Shown in pieces: positions 19,508 through 28,691 of a DNA stretch of 64,000 nt. The stretch covers positions 558,001 through 622,000 of the forward strand of contig CAWCEZ010000011.1 in NCBI GenBank assembly GCA_963794745.1, written 5' to 3'. The notes below the pieces were generated by a model, which did not search any database, had not been told where the DNA came from, and worked only from the letters and a program-made list of their open reading frames with translations. The position numbers and the translations under genes are program-made. Each line of letters starts with the position of its first letter. Within the stretch, counting starts at the first letter, position 1. The DNA is from Fen-671 sp963794745. GTDB lineage: Bacteria > Actinomycetota > Acidimicrobiia > Acidimicrobiales > Palsa-688.

Positions 19508-21021
19508 TCAGCGGCTGGCGGACCAGCCGAGCGAGAAGGCGCGACGGGGACGCCACCGTCTGGCCCAGGGCTCTCGTGCTGTTGACCTACGCCGTGTGCA
19601 TGGCCGCGAGGCTGGTGCGAAAAGGTGTTACCTACGCGGGGCATGCCCAACCGCTCCGCCTCTGTGCGCACCACGGCGGCGAACCGCTCCAGCTGAGCCG
19701 CCACCGGGACGGGCCCGGCACCGCCGGGAGTCGTCCGCCGCGAGACGGCGACCCCGGGCTCGAGGAGGGCGACGGCATCGGCGCCGAGAGCAGGGTGCGC
19801 CGCAACCAGTTCCGGCAACGGGACGCGTCTTTGAACAGACTCACGCACGACCCCTCCGACGAGCTCGTGCGCCTGACGGAACGGCATCCCTTTTTGCACC
19901 AACCACTCAGCCAGGTCCGTCGCCGCCAGCGCCGGGGAACCGGCGGCTCGCGCCATTGCCTGTGTGTCAAATGTTGCCGTCGCCAGCAGCCCGGACAACG
20001 CGGCAAGAGAACGTCCGACCTGGTCCACAGCGTCGAAGAGGGGCTCTTTGTCCTCTTGCAGATCCCGGTTGTACGCGAGCGGGAGACCCTTCAGCGTCGC
20101 GAGGAACCCCGCCACGTGGCCGATCAAACGCCCCGCCTTGCCCCGGGCCAGCTCGGCAATGTCTGCGTTCTTCTTCTGGGGGAGCATGGAGCTGCCGGTC
20201 GCATAGGCGTCGTCCAGGTGCAAAAAGCCGAACTCTTCGGTCGCCCAGAGCACTATTTCCTCGCCGAGGCGGGAGAGGTGGGTACCCAGCAGCGCCAGGT
20301 CAAAGAGGGTCTCGGCCACGAAGTCACGGTCCGAGACTGCGTCGAGCGAGTTCTCGAAGCGCGAGGCAAAACCCAACTCCTGGGCGACCCAGTCAGGGTC
20401 GAGCGGGAGCGACGACCCGGCAAGGGCGCCGGCCCCGAGCGGCGACACGTCGAGGCGACGGCGAGTCGAGGCGATACGGTCGACGTCCCTGGACAACGCC
20501 CAGCCGTGAGCGAGAAGGTGGTGAGCCAGCAGCACCGGTTGGGCGTGCTGGAGATGGGTGTAACCGGGCAGGTACGCATCGCCGGCTTCTCCGGCACGGT
20601 GCAGAAGGACCTCCTGCAGCCCGACGACACCCCTGGAAATCTCGGCCAGCGCGCGCTTGGTGAACAGCCGCATATCGGTGGCCACCTGGTCGTTGCGGCT
20701 TCGTCCTGTATGGAGCCGGCCACCAATCTCACCCGCGATCTCGGTGACGCGGCGCTCGACTGCAGTGTGGACGTCCTCATCACCTGGCTCGAAAACGAAT
20801 TTCCCGTCAGCGAGCTCCTGCTCGACCGTGGCAAGGGCCGCCAGCAGGGCGCCCGTCTCATCGGTCGAAAGCAACCCGCCTCGCTCGAGGCCGAGCACGT
20901 GAGCCCGGCTGCAGGCTAAGTCGTCACCGGCCAGCCGGCGGTCAAACGAGAGGCTCTCGGTAAAGGCGAACAGCTCCGCCGACTGCTTTTGCCCGCCGAA
21001 CCGGCCCTGCCAGAGCGTCAT
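19504..21021 (-). CDS. argH: Argininosuccinate lyase
   Basis: 505 residues, fumarase/aspartase superfamily. It cleaves argininosuccinate to arginine and fumarate, the last arginine-biosynthesis step. Signatures are DEDVHTAVERR, LHTGRSRNDQV, GYTHLQHAQP and the catalytic-loop motif GSSMLPQKKNAD. The conserved fold ends near residue 460; the remaining tail (SHQPRGHAHGVGQQHES...) is atypical low-complexity sequence. It lies about 11 kb from argG because a plus-strand signalling island sits between them. No ArgR box of the type seen before argC, argB and argG is evident in the 89-nt divergent gap, only a half-site-like ATGCAT. Confidence 0.93.
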   Translation of the reverse strand: MTLWQGRFGGQKQSAELFAFTESLSFDRRLAGDDLACSRAHVLGLERGGLLSTDETGALLAALATVEQELADGKFVFEPGDEDVHTAVERRVTEIAGEIGGRLHTGRSRNDQVATDMRLFTKRALAEISRGVVGLQEVLLHRAGEAGDAYLPGYTHLQHAQPVLLAHHLLAHGWALSRDVDRIASTRRRLDVSPLGAGALAGSSLPLDPDWVAQELGFASRFENSLDAVSDRDFVAETLFDLALLGTHLSRLGEEIVLWATEEFGFLHLDDAYATGSSMLPQKKNADIAELARGKAGRLIGHVAGFLATLKGLPLAYNRDLQEDKEPLFDAVDQVGRSLAALSGLLATATFDTQAMARAAGSPALAATDLAEWLVQKGMPFRQAHELVGGVVRESVQRRVPLPELVAAHPALGADAVALLEPGVAVSRRTTPGGAGPVPVAAQLERFAAVVRTEAERLGMPRVGNTFSHQPRGHAHGVGQQHESPGPDGGVPVAPSRSAGPPAAE

Positions 21022-21110
21022 CGGCGGTCACACTACCTTCTGGCGGACCTGGAGTCTCAGACATACGCGCAATGCATCAAGTCGGTGGCGTTCTCACCGA
21101 TGCTCCTTAG

Positions 21111-23045
21111 ATGGGCGCATTTAGGCGTACGTGCGCGCAAATCCCGAACGAGGCTCTCCTTGCCCGACGCCGGTGGCACAAGGGGCCTTCTCGGTTCAGG
21201 TCCGTGTACATGGCGCTGGTCCCGGCGCTAGCGATCCTTTTTGCATTGTCCAGCCTGTTGGCCGTCAGCGGGAGCCAGAACTCCGCCGACCAGGCCGTCG
21301 TGCACGCCAACAACGTACAAGCAAGTGCAGGGGGCGCACTCACACTGTTGCTCGATGCCGAGAGCGGTGTGCGGGGCTACCAGGCGACCGACGAAGCGTT
21401 GTTCTTGGCGCCCTATGACCTGGCCGTTGCCGAGTTGCCGAAGAGCCTGTCAGCGCTCGGTGCTCTGGTCGCGAGCGAGCCGGCTCAGGCCGGCCGGGTC
21501 CGCCGGGTAGCGAGCCTGGCCGCTTCGGAGCTGGCAACGCTCGAGTCGCTGCTCCAGCAGGTGGAGATCGGGGCCGGTCAGATCGACCAGTCGTTCGACT
21601 TGGACGCCAGCGGCAAGCGCACGATGGACGCCATCCGAACCGAGGTGAGCACCATCGACACCGTCGAGGCGAAGGTACAGCAGGCTCGCCAGGCCCAATA
21701 CCACCACCTCAAGAACCTGGCCGTGGTCATCATCGTGATCGGCGGCCTCGGGGGCCTTGGCGGGTTGGTATTCGCCCTGGTGTTCAATGCCTTCGAGGAC
21801 GAGGGGCGCCGGCGGGCCGAGGCTAACCGGACCTCCCAGGCACTACGGGCGAGCGAGGCGGACGGCAGCCTCAACGCACTTCTTCTTGCGTCCAGCGCCG
21901 AAGGTATCGCCACCGTCGCAGCCGACGGAGTTTGCACGTCGATGAACCCAACGGGGGCCAAGATGCTCGGCTACCAGGTAAGCGAGGTCATCGGCCAAGA
22001 GATGCACCTGCTGGTCCACCACCACCACGGGGACGGGTCGCGGTACCCCGCAACCTCCTGCAAGATCAAGTTGGCCACCGAGTCCGGCCAAGAGTGCCGC
22101 GTCGACGACGAGGTGTTCTGGCGCAAGGACGGGACGCGCCTGCCCGTCGAGTACTCCGCCGCTCCGTTGCTGATCGACGGTGCGGTCGTAGGCGCCGTCG
22201 TGAGCTTTGCGGACACCACCAAGCGGCGAGCGTTCGATTCGGCTGCCGAGCGTCAAGCTGCCGAGTTGCGAGCGGCCATAGCGGGCCATGAGTTGGTGCT
22301 CCACTACCAGCCGAAAGTCGAACTTGCGAGCGGGGCCGTCGTCGGCGTCGAAGCCCTGGTCCGTTGGCAGCACCCCCAGCGCGGCCTGGTCTTCCCCGAC
22401 GAGTTCATCCCCCTCGCCGAGCGGTCAGGGGTCATCGCCGACATCACTGCCTTCGTCCTCGAGGAAGCCGTCGGCCAGCATGTCCGGTGGCGCTCGAGCG
22501 GGATCGAGCTGCCAGTCGCTGTGAACCTCTCCGTCGACTCGCTCAGCGATCCCGGCTTCCCGGAGCGCCTGCAAGGGCTCTGTCGGCGCTACGGCATGGC
22601 GCCTTGCGACCTGGAGCTGGAGGTGACCGAGTCCGGGGTGATGGCCGAACCGACTTTGGCCATCGTTGTACTTGAGGCTTTAGCCGCGACAGGCTTCCCT
22701 CTGGCCATTGATGACTTCGGCACGGGCTTCTCGTCTCTCGCATACCTGCGCGACCTGCCCGTCTCCCTGGTCAAGGTCGACAAGTCCTTCGTCGTGGACC
22801 TGCCACGAGGCGACCCCGACGCCCACATCGTCCGGGGGATCATCGACCTGGTGCACGGGCTCGGTAAAAAGGTGGTGGCCGAAGGCGTGGAAACGGCCGA
22901 AGGCTTGGCGTTCCTCCTCAGTGCCGGTTGCGACATAGGCCAGGGCTACTACTGGAGCCGACCCCTGGCTGCGCCCGCTCTCCCCCCCTGGCTCGAGGAG
23001 TACCGCTACCGCGGCATCCCCCGCCAGCTCCTCGCTCCGAGGTAA
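21111..23045 (+). CDS. CHASE3-PAS-EAL membrane protein, probable c-di-GMP phosphodiesterase
   Basis: 644 residues. A transmembrane segment (about 33-55) is followed by a periplasmic helical region (about 56-205) with the CHASE3-like DAESGVRGYQATD. A second Gly-rich transmembrane segment lies at about 206-232. A PAS domain (about 255-370: GYQVSEVIGQEMH, RKDGTRLPVEYSAAP) precedes an EAL domain (about 385-630). EAL motifs are complete: GVEALVRWQHP, the Asn in VAVNLSVDSL, ELEVTES, DDFGTGFSSL, KVDKSFV and EGVETAE. There is no GGDEF domain, so hydrolysis of c-di-GMP is the likely activity. The start is uncertain: ATG 21111 lacks a good ribosome site. It reads toward the chemosensory operon 228 nt downstream. 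Confidence 0.88.
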   Translation: MGAFRRTCAQIPNEALLARRRWHKGPSRFRSVYMALVPALAILFALSSLLAVSGSQNSADQAVVHANNVQASAGGALTLLLDAESGVRGYQATDEALFLAPYDLAVAELPKSLSALGALVASEPAQAGRVRRVASLAASELATLESLLQQVEIGAGQIDQSFDLDASGKRTMDAIRTEVSTIDTVEAKVQQARQAQYHHLKNLAVVIIVIGGLGGLGGLVFALVFNAFEDEGRRRAEANRTSQALRASEADGSLNALLLASSAEGIATVAADGVCTSMNPTGAKMLGYQVSEVIGQEMHLLVHHHHGDGSRYPATSCKIKLATESGQECRVDDEVFWRKDGTRLPVEYSAAPLLIDGAVVGAVVSFADTTKRRAFDSAAERQAAELRAAIAGHELVLHYQPKVELASGAVVGVEALVRWQHPQRGLVFPDEFIPLAERSGVIADITAFVLEEAVGQHVRWRSSGIELPVAVNLSVDSLSDPGFPERLQGLCRRYGMAPCDLELEVTESGVMAEPTLAIVVLEALAATGFPLAIDDFGTGFSSLAYLRDLPVSLVKVDKSFVVDLPRGDPDAHIVRGIIDLVHGLGKKVVAEGVETAEGLAFLLSAGCDIGQGYYWSRPLAAPALPPWLEEYRYRGIPRQLLAPR

Positions 23046-23272
23046 TGACCGCAGCTTTCCCTATGCGGCCGACGTCGAGGTAGGAAGAGATCTTCCGCGT
23101 TTTCTCAACAATCTGTCGAGTTTGCTGCCGAGCGGGTCGATAGCCCTTGTGATGCAGGGTTTGCAGGCACAGCGGCGAACGACGCCTCGAAGACGGCGCG
23201 TCGGGATCATCCGCTGGGCCGGAGAAACGAACGAGGGCAGGTCGATGGGCGACGCCGGGAAGCGGGGCGGGC
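23046..23272 (+). other. Gap between the EAL gene and the chemosensory operon
   Basis: 227 nt without a supported gene. It would hold the operon promoter if the operon is transcribed separately. I could not assign boxes with confidence. Confidence 0.35.
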
Positions 23273-25123
23273 GTGGCCACATCCGGGCTGGGTAATTGGC
23301 GAGCGGCCCGCAAGCGGTTCGCGGTTCGCCTCGTGGCAGCCATGCTTGCGATGTCATTGCCGATCGTCGTCTTGCTTGCTCTGGTGTTGACCACACAGGC
23401 GTCGCACAGCCTGACGACAGCCGCCCAAGACAAGGACCAGAGCGTGGCCCGGGCCGTCACGTCGCGGTTGGAGGACTGGCTGACCGAACGGAGCGAGGAC
23501 GTAGATGTGATTGCGGCGATGGCCGCCGGCCGGCCCTCGGCCCCAACGACCGCCGCCCTAGTGGACCAGGTCGACAAGACCTACGGGGACTTCAACCTGG
23601 TCGAGATCACCGACCTGTTCGGAAGGGTAATTGACACAAGCGTTGTGGGCGGCGGCATAGACCCTGCCGGTCAGACCTGGTTCGCCACCGCTACGTTAGG
23701 GCAGCCCGTTCTGACCTCGCTTGCGGAGGACGCCGGCCAACTCACCTGGGTTATCGCCCGGCCGGTCTTCGGTGCCAACGGGCGACCCCAGGGTGTGGTC
23801 ATCGGGTACCTGAACGCCGCTGTGTTGGCGAACCTGCTGAACCCCAGCCTTGACGCAGGCAGTGAGGTCGTGGCGGTCGACAGCCAACATCAGCTGATCT
23901 ATGACACTGCGCTGGGCAAACTAAGCAACAGTGCGCTGCTACAAGCGGGAGTGTTGCACACCACTGTCAGCAACGCTGCCACCCTCCAGGCCGCCATAGA
24001 CCCCAGCGGCGCAGCCAGCTTCACCGACGCCGACGGCCATCCCGTCATTGCCGGCTACGACACCGTGAGCGCTCTCGGCTGGACGGTACTCGCCGAGGAC
24101 CGCGCCAGCACCGTGCTCGCACCAGTCACCCGGCAACGCGACCTCGCTATCGAGCTTGTCGGAGCCGCCGCAATCCTGGCGGCCGTCTTCTCCGTCGGGT
24201 TCGCTCGTCGAATGTCCCGGCCCGTCGAGCAACTCACGGAGGCTGCCGCTCGGGCCGCTTCGGGGGACCTCCAGGTCCGGGTCGAACCAGGAGGGCCGAG
24301 CGAACTGGTCGCGCTGGCGGGCTCGTTCAATGCCATGCTGAGCACCTGCGCGCGACTCGTCGATCAGGTGACGACCGCTGGGGTGCAGGTGAACTCGGCT
24401 GCAGCAGAATTATCGGCCTCCTCTGACGAGTTGGCTGCGACCACGTTCGAGCAGAGCGCCGCCGTCACCCAGGCTTCGGCCACCACAGAGGAGTTGGCCC
24501 GAGCGTCGGCAGCTATCGCTGAGACCATCGAAGACGTCGCCCGCCAGACGGCGGAGACCAGGGACACTCTCGAACAGGCCGAAACCGATATACAGGCCTC
24601 CAGTGAGCGCACCACCGCCCTGGCTGGACGGGTCAACGACATCGACGCTCTGCTGGCCCTCATCAAGGACATCGCCGACCAGACCAACCTGTTGGCCCTC
24701 AACGCCGCCATCGAAGCAGCCCGAGCGGGCGAGGGCGGGCGCGGCTTCGCAGTGGTCGCCGACGAGGTGCGCCGGCTTGCCGAGCGCTCCAAGGCGTCAG
24801 GATCGAATATCGCCGCCATCGTCGAAGCAGTGCAAGACGAGACCAATGCCACGGTTTTGGCCATGGAAAAAGGCGCCAAGAAGATGCAACGGGGCCTGGC
24901 TCTCCTCGAGCATGTCACCGACGCCGCCGACCAGGTCCGCCTCACAGCCCAGCAGCAGCGCGGCGCGACCGCCCAGGTGGTGGAGACCATGGGCCAACTT
25001 TCCGACGCGAGCCGCCAGGTGACCGCGACGGCTCAGGAAATCGCGTCGGCCGCTGGCGACCTCGCCGTTCTCGCTGGCTATCTCGAGGCCAGCGCCACAG
25101 TCAGCCTTAACGGCTCCGGCTGA
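23273..25123 (+). CDS. Methyl-accepting chemotaxis protein (WspA-like position)
   Basis: 616 residues. TM1 is at about 20-42, a periplasmic sensor of about 240 residues resembles dCache, and TM2 lies at about 284-305. A HAMP segment (RRMSRPVEQLTEAAARAASGDL) leads into the cytoplasmic coiled coil. The signalling tip QTNLLALNAAIEAARAGE is fully conserved. The stop is 5 nt before cheW. In Wsp systems this receptor clusters laterally and drives kinase activity; the ligand here is unknown. Start GTG 23273 is chosen as the first start in frame before the basic N-terminus; nearby alternatives exist. Confidence 0.9.
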   Translation: MATSGLGNWRAARKRFAVRLVAAMLAMSLPIVVLLALVLTTQASHSLTTAAQDKDQSVARAVTSRLEDWLTERSEDVDVIAAMAAGRPSAPTTAALVDQVDKTYGDFNLVEITDLFGRVIDTSVVGGGIDPAGQTWFATATLGQPVLTSLAEDAGQLTWVIARPVFGANGRPQGVVIGYLNAAVLANLLNPSLDAGSEVVAVDSQHQLIYDTALGKLSNSALLQAGVLHTTVSNAATLQAAIDPSGAASFTDADGHPVIAGYDTVSALGWTVLAEDRASTVLAPVTRQRDLAIELVGAAAILAAVFSVGFARRMSRPVEQLTEAAARAASGDLQVRVEPGGPSELVALAGSFNAMLSTCARLVDQVTTAGVQVNSAAAELSASSDELAATTFEQSAAVTQASATTEELARASAAIAETIEDVARQTAETRDTLEQAETDIQASSERTTALAGRVNDIDALLALIKDIADQTNLLALNAAIEAARAGEGGRGFAVVADEVRRLAERSKASGSNIAAIVEAVQDETNATVLAMEKGAKKMQRGLALLEHVTDAADQVRLTAQQQRGATAQVVETMGQLSDASRQVTATAQEIASAAGDLAVLAGYLEASATVSLNGSG

Positions 25124-25128
25124 CCGGG

Positions 25129-25563
25129 ATGCAGGCGTTGCTTGTCCCCGTCGGCCTCGACCTGTTTGCCTTGCCCATGGAGTCGGTCGAAGAGGTGGTG
25201 GCCGCTCCCGCGCTGTGTCCCCTGCCGACCTCACCGGCCGCCGTTCTCGGCCTGTTCAACCTGCGCGGCGAGATCGTTCCCATGTTCGACGCTGCTGCGT
25301 TGACCGGCCTCGGCCGGGTCTCCGTCTGGCCTTTTGCCGCAGTGGTGCGCACGTCGCTCGGACCAGCTGGCCTCGGCGCGACGGAACTGCCCGAACCCAC
25401 CACGCTCGGCGAGCAGATCGGCCCTTCCGAGTCGCTCGGTACCGCTGGGATCTATTCGGTCGGCCGGCGGCTTGCCGTGCTGATCGACATCGAGGCTCTT
25501 CTGGCTTCGGTGACGATCGCAGGCCACGTCGTAGCCCGGCCCGGCCTCCAGGAACGTCGATGA
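25129..25563 (+). CDS. cheW: CheW-type chemosensory scaffold
   Basis: 144 residues, a single CheW/SH3-like domain coupling receptor to kinase. The family core is visible as FALPMESVEEVV near residue 10 and AVLGLFNLRGEIVPMFD near residue 40, with SVGRRLAVLIDIEALL near the C-terminus. The stop overlaps the cheA ATG (ATGA). It is the only CheW in the operon, whereas Pseudomonas Wsp has two. Confidence 0.88.
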   Translation: MQALLVPVGLDLFALPMESVEEVVAAPALCPLPTSPAAVLGLFNLRGEIVPMFDAAALTGLGRVSVWPFAAVVRTSLGPAGLGATELPEPTTLGEQIGPSESLGTAGIYSVGRRLAVLIDIEALLASVTIAGHVVARPGLQERR

Positions 25564-27651
25564 GTGCCCTCGACGAGAAGGAGTTCCAGGCATTATTCGC
25601 CCAGGAGGCGGAGATCCGCCTCTCGAGCCTGGTCCAGCTCGTTCTCCAACTCGAGCGCGGCGGGACCAGCGTCGAACTGGTCGACGCCATTTTTCGGGAG
25701 GTGCACACCCTTAAGGGTTCCGCCGCAGTGGTCGGGTTCGACGACGTCAGCCGAGTGGCCCATGCCCTGGAGGAGCGCCTCGAGGAGCTTCGGTCGGGCA
25801 GCTGTGCCGTCACGCCGGAGCTCATCGATTCCCTGCTCAGCGCCATCGACGGCCTGACGGGGCTCACGGCCCGAGCAGTTGCCGGCGCGGGCATCGGCCC
25901 GCAAGCAACTGGGCCCGAAACGACCGCCGTAGCCCGACGGCCCTCCCAGGCGAGCCCGGCGACCGCTCCGGCGGTCGACGCCATACTCCAGCAGCAGGTT
26001 GAAGCGGCAGCCGCGGCCAAGCAGGGCATAGAGGCGGGCCGGGCAGCCGGTCCACCAGGCGCCCGACGACAACGCCGTCGTTATGGTCCCCGTCGCCCGT
26101 CTCGATGAGCTCGTGCGCCTGGTTGGCGAATCGGCGACCGCCAATTTGCGGGTTGGTCGCATGCTGGCGGCGCGTCTCGATGTCGAACCAACCGATATCC
26201 CGGAGTTCTCGGAGCTGGCACGCCTGCTCAATAGTCTCCAGGAGCGGACCTTGCGGGCCCGCATGGTCCCGGTCGGGACGGCCACCGACCAGCTCAACCG
26301 GGCGGTGCGTGATCTGGCCCGCAGCTTGGGAAAACTGGTCACATGGGAAGTCCGAGGCGGTGACACCGAAATTGACCGAGGTGTCCTGCACCAGCTCACC
26401 GACGCCCTGCTTCATTTGGTACGCAACGCCGTCGACCACGGCATCGAGACCCCCGACGAGCGGGAAGCGAAGGGGAAACCGCGCGAGGCGACCATCCGGC
26501 TTCAAGCAATGCAGATCGGGTCCCAGGTCACCATCACCGTCAGCGACGATGGGCGCGGCATCGACATCGATGAGGTCCGGGACCAGGCCGCCCGCCAGGG
26601 CATCAATAGCAACGAACTGGATGACGATGACGCACTCCAGCTGGTATTTCGACCAGGGCTGTCGACCGCTCCGTTCTTGTCCGAAATCTCTGGGCGTGGG
26701 GTCGGCCTCGATGTAGCCAGGGCCAGTGTCGAGGCTGTCCGGGGCCGCATCGAGGTCCGGTCCGAGCCGGGACGGGGCAGCGAATTTCAGGTGACCGTCC
26801 CGGTCACGCTGGCCGTCCTACCCTGCCTGCTGGTCGCTTCCGGGGGACAACGCTTCGCGCTGGCCCTGCACAATGTGGTTGTCGCAATGGCAGGCGACAC
26901 AGGGCCCCCTGCATACGCCGAGGGGCGCCCGGTCATCTGGGTCGACGACCAGCCCGTCGCGGTGTCCAGCCTCGCCCAATTACTCCACCTGCCCGCCTCT
27001 AGCGCGGGCGGCGGGCCGATCGTCGTCATAGCGGGATCCGGTCAACGCCACGCCTTCCAGGTCGACGGCGTCGTTGGTCAGGGAGATGTCGTGGTCAAGA
27101 GCCTAAGCCGCCTTCTGCCGCGTCTCGATGTGGTGGCCGGGACAAGCGTCGAGCCCGACGGGTCGGTACTGGTGGTCCTCGACGCCCCCGGCCTGGTGGA
27201 CCGGGCCAAAAAAACAAGGCCGACTGTCCCCACGCCGACGGAGCTCGCCGGTCGGCCCACCCAGTTGGCCCGGCCGCACGCCCGGGTCCTCGTCGTCGAC
27301 GACGCCCTGACGGTACGGGAGCTGCAGCGAACCATCCTGGAGCGGGCGGGTTACCAGGTCCGGGTCGCCAGCGACGGTATCGAAGCCCTAGCCAGGCTCG
27401 GCGAGGATCCCGCCGACCTGGTCCTTACCGACGTCGATATGCCCAGGATGGACGGCTTCGCCCTCACCGAAGCAATCCGCGCGCATCCGAGCTTGTCGAA
27501 CCTCCCCGTGCTCGTCCTTACATCCAAGTCAAGCGACCTCGACCGGCAAAGAGGCCTCGAGGCCGGCGCGGACGGCTACATCGTCAAGAGCGCATTCGAC
27601 GAGCGAGGGCTGCTGGCAGCCGTCGAGCGGCTGCTCGGCAACCGGAGATGA
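25560..27651 (+). CDS. cheA: Hybrid chemotaxis histidine kinase CheA-REC (WspE-like); one frameshift
   Basis: About 697 residues after repair. The P1/Hpt domain has the phosphorylatable His in FREVHTLKGSAAVVGF. An Ala/Gln-rich linker follows, with no obvious P2 domain. The P3 dimerisation helices begin at VARLDELVRLVGESATANL. The P4 ATPase has an N box (LLHLVRNAVDHGIE), G1 (DDGRGID) and G2 (SGRGVGLDVAR), then a P5 CheW-like domain. The C-terminal receiver has VLVVDDA and the phospho-acceptor Asp in LVLTDVDMPRMDGF. A one-base shift in the linker between a TAG near 26029 and 26083 separates P1 from the rest; the core frame reads APDDNAVVMVPVARL. It overlaps cheW and cheB by ATGA. Confidence 0.87.
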
Positions 27652-28691
27652 ACGGACCTGCCAACGCCGTCAAGGTCCGCGTGGTCGTCATCGAGGACTC
27701 CCTCGTCCAGCGGAGGCACCTCGTGGCCGTTTTGGAGGCCGACGGAGATATCTCGGTCGTCGGCCAGGCCACCACCGCCGTCGAGGGAGTAGCCCTGGTG
27801 GCCGGCACCGGGCCCGATGTGGTCACCCTCGACCTGCAGCTGCCCGACCGTAGTGGCACCTACGTCATCGAGCAGGTTATGGCCGATACGCCGACCCCAA
27901 TCCTCGTGCTGTCCGCAATCGTCGGCGGCCCTGAGTCAGCTGCCACCATCGAAGCACTCGTCAGCGGAGCCCTTGAGGCCCTCCCAAAACCGGCCCAATG
28001 GACTGCGAGCCGCGAGGCGGAGATCCGACGCTGCGTCCGCAACCTGGCCAAGGTCACGATCATCCCGCGGATGCGCCGTCGCTCCACGACCCGCCCCGAG
28101 CGGGGGGAGCGACCCGGACCGGTAACCTCCCCGGTCGTCGCCCTCGCCGCGTCGACCGGTGGCCCGGCAGCCCTGGCCGAGGTGCTCGGCGGCCTGCGCG
28201 ACCTGGCCGCCCCAGTCCTCGTGGTGCAACACATCCATCCCGATTTCGTGGCAGGCCTGGTGGGCTGGATGGCGCGGGTCTCGGCGCTGCCTGTCCACAT
28301 CGCCCGGCACGGTGAAGCGACGCTCGCTGGGCATGTTTACATCGGGCCTGGAGCCGTTCATCTCCGCCTCGACCGTTATGGTCGTATCGCGCTCGACCCC
28401 GCGCCACCGGCGCTGCACCGGCCCTCCGCGGACGAGCTCTTCCGATCGGTGGCCGAGAATGCCGGTGCCAGCGGCGTGGGCGTGATCATGACCGGCATGG
28501 GCAGTGACGGAGCCCTCGGTCTCCTCGCACTGCGTGGCCGAGGCGGCCGCACGTTCGCCCAAGACGAAGCGTCATGCGCCGTATTCGGTATGCCTCAAGC
28601 CGCTTACGAGCTCGGGGCGGTCAATCACATGGTGAGGCTGGGCGACATCGCCGGACGCATCATCCTCGCCGTCCGAGCGATGCGAAAATGA
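27648..28691 (+). CDS. cheB: CheB-type protein-glutamate methylesterase (WspF-like)
   Basis: 347 residues. An N-terminal receiver (VVVIEDSLVQRRHL; acceptor Asp in VVTLDLQLPDRSG) is followed by a methylesterase domain with the catalytic Ser in AASTGG, His in VVQHIHPDF and Asp in MGSDGALGL. It removes methyl groups from the receptor and so resets kinase activity. Start and stop both overlap neighbours by ATGA. The length and domain order are normal. Confidence 0.92.
   Translation: MNGPANAVKVRVVVIEDSLVQRRHLVAVLEADGDISVVGQATTAVEGVALVAGTGPDVVTLDLQLPDRSGTYVIEQVMADTPTPILVLSAIVGGPESAATIEALVSGALEALPKPAQWTASREAEIRRCVRNLAKVTIIPRMRRRSTTRPERGERPGPVTSPVVALAASTGGPAALAEVLGGLRDLAAPVLVVQHIHPDFVAGLVGWMARVSALPVHIARHGEATLAGHVYIGPGAVHLRLDRYGRIALDPAPPALHRPSADELFRSVAENAGASGVGVIMTGMGSDGALGLLALRGRGGRTFAQDEASCAVFGMPQAAYELGAVNHMVRLGDIAGRIILAVRAMRK

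Noticed and set aside
19378..20919. 513-codon plus-strand ORF
   Set aside because: It lies antisense to argH, whose motifs are intact; composition is typical of high-GC shadow frames.
21022..21110. ArgR box upstream of argH
   Set aside because: Only a half-site resembling ATGCAT is present; it does not fit the TGMAT-N4-ATKCA pattern found at the other arginine promoters.
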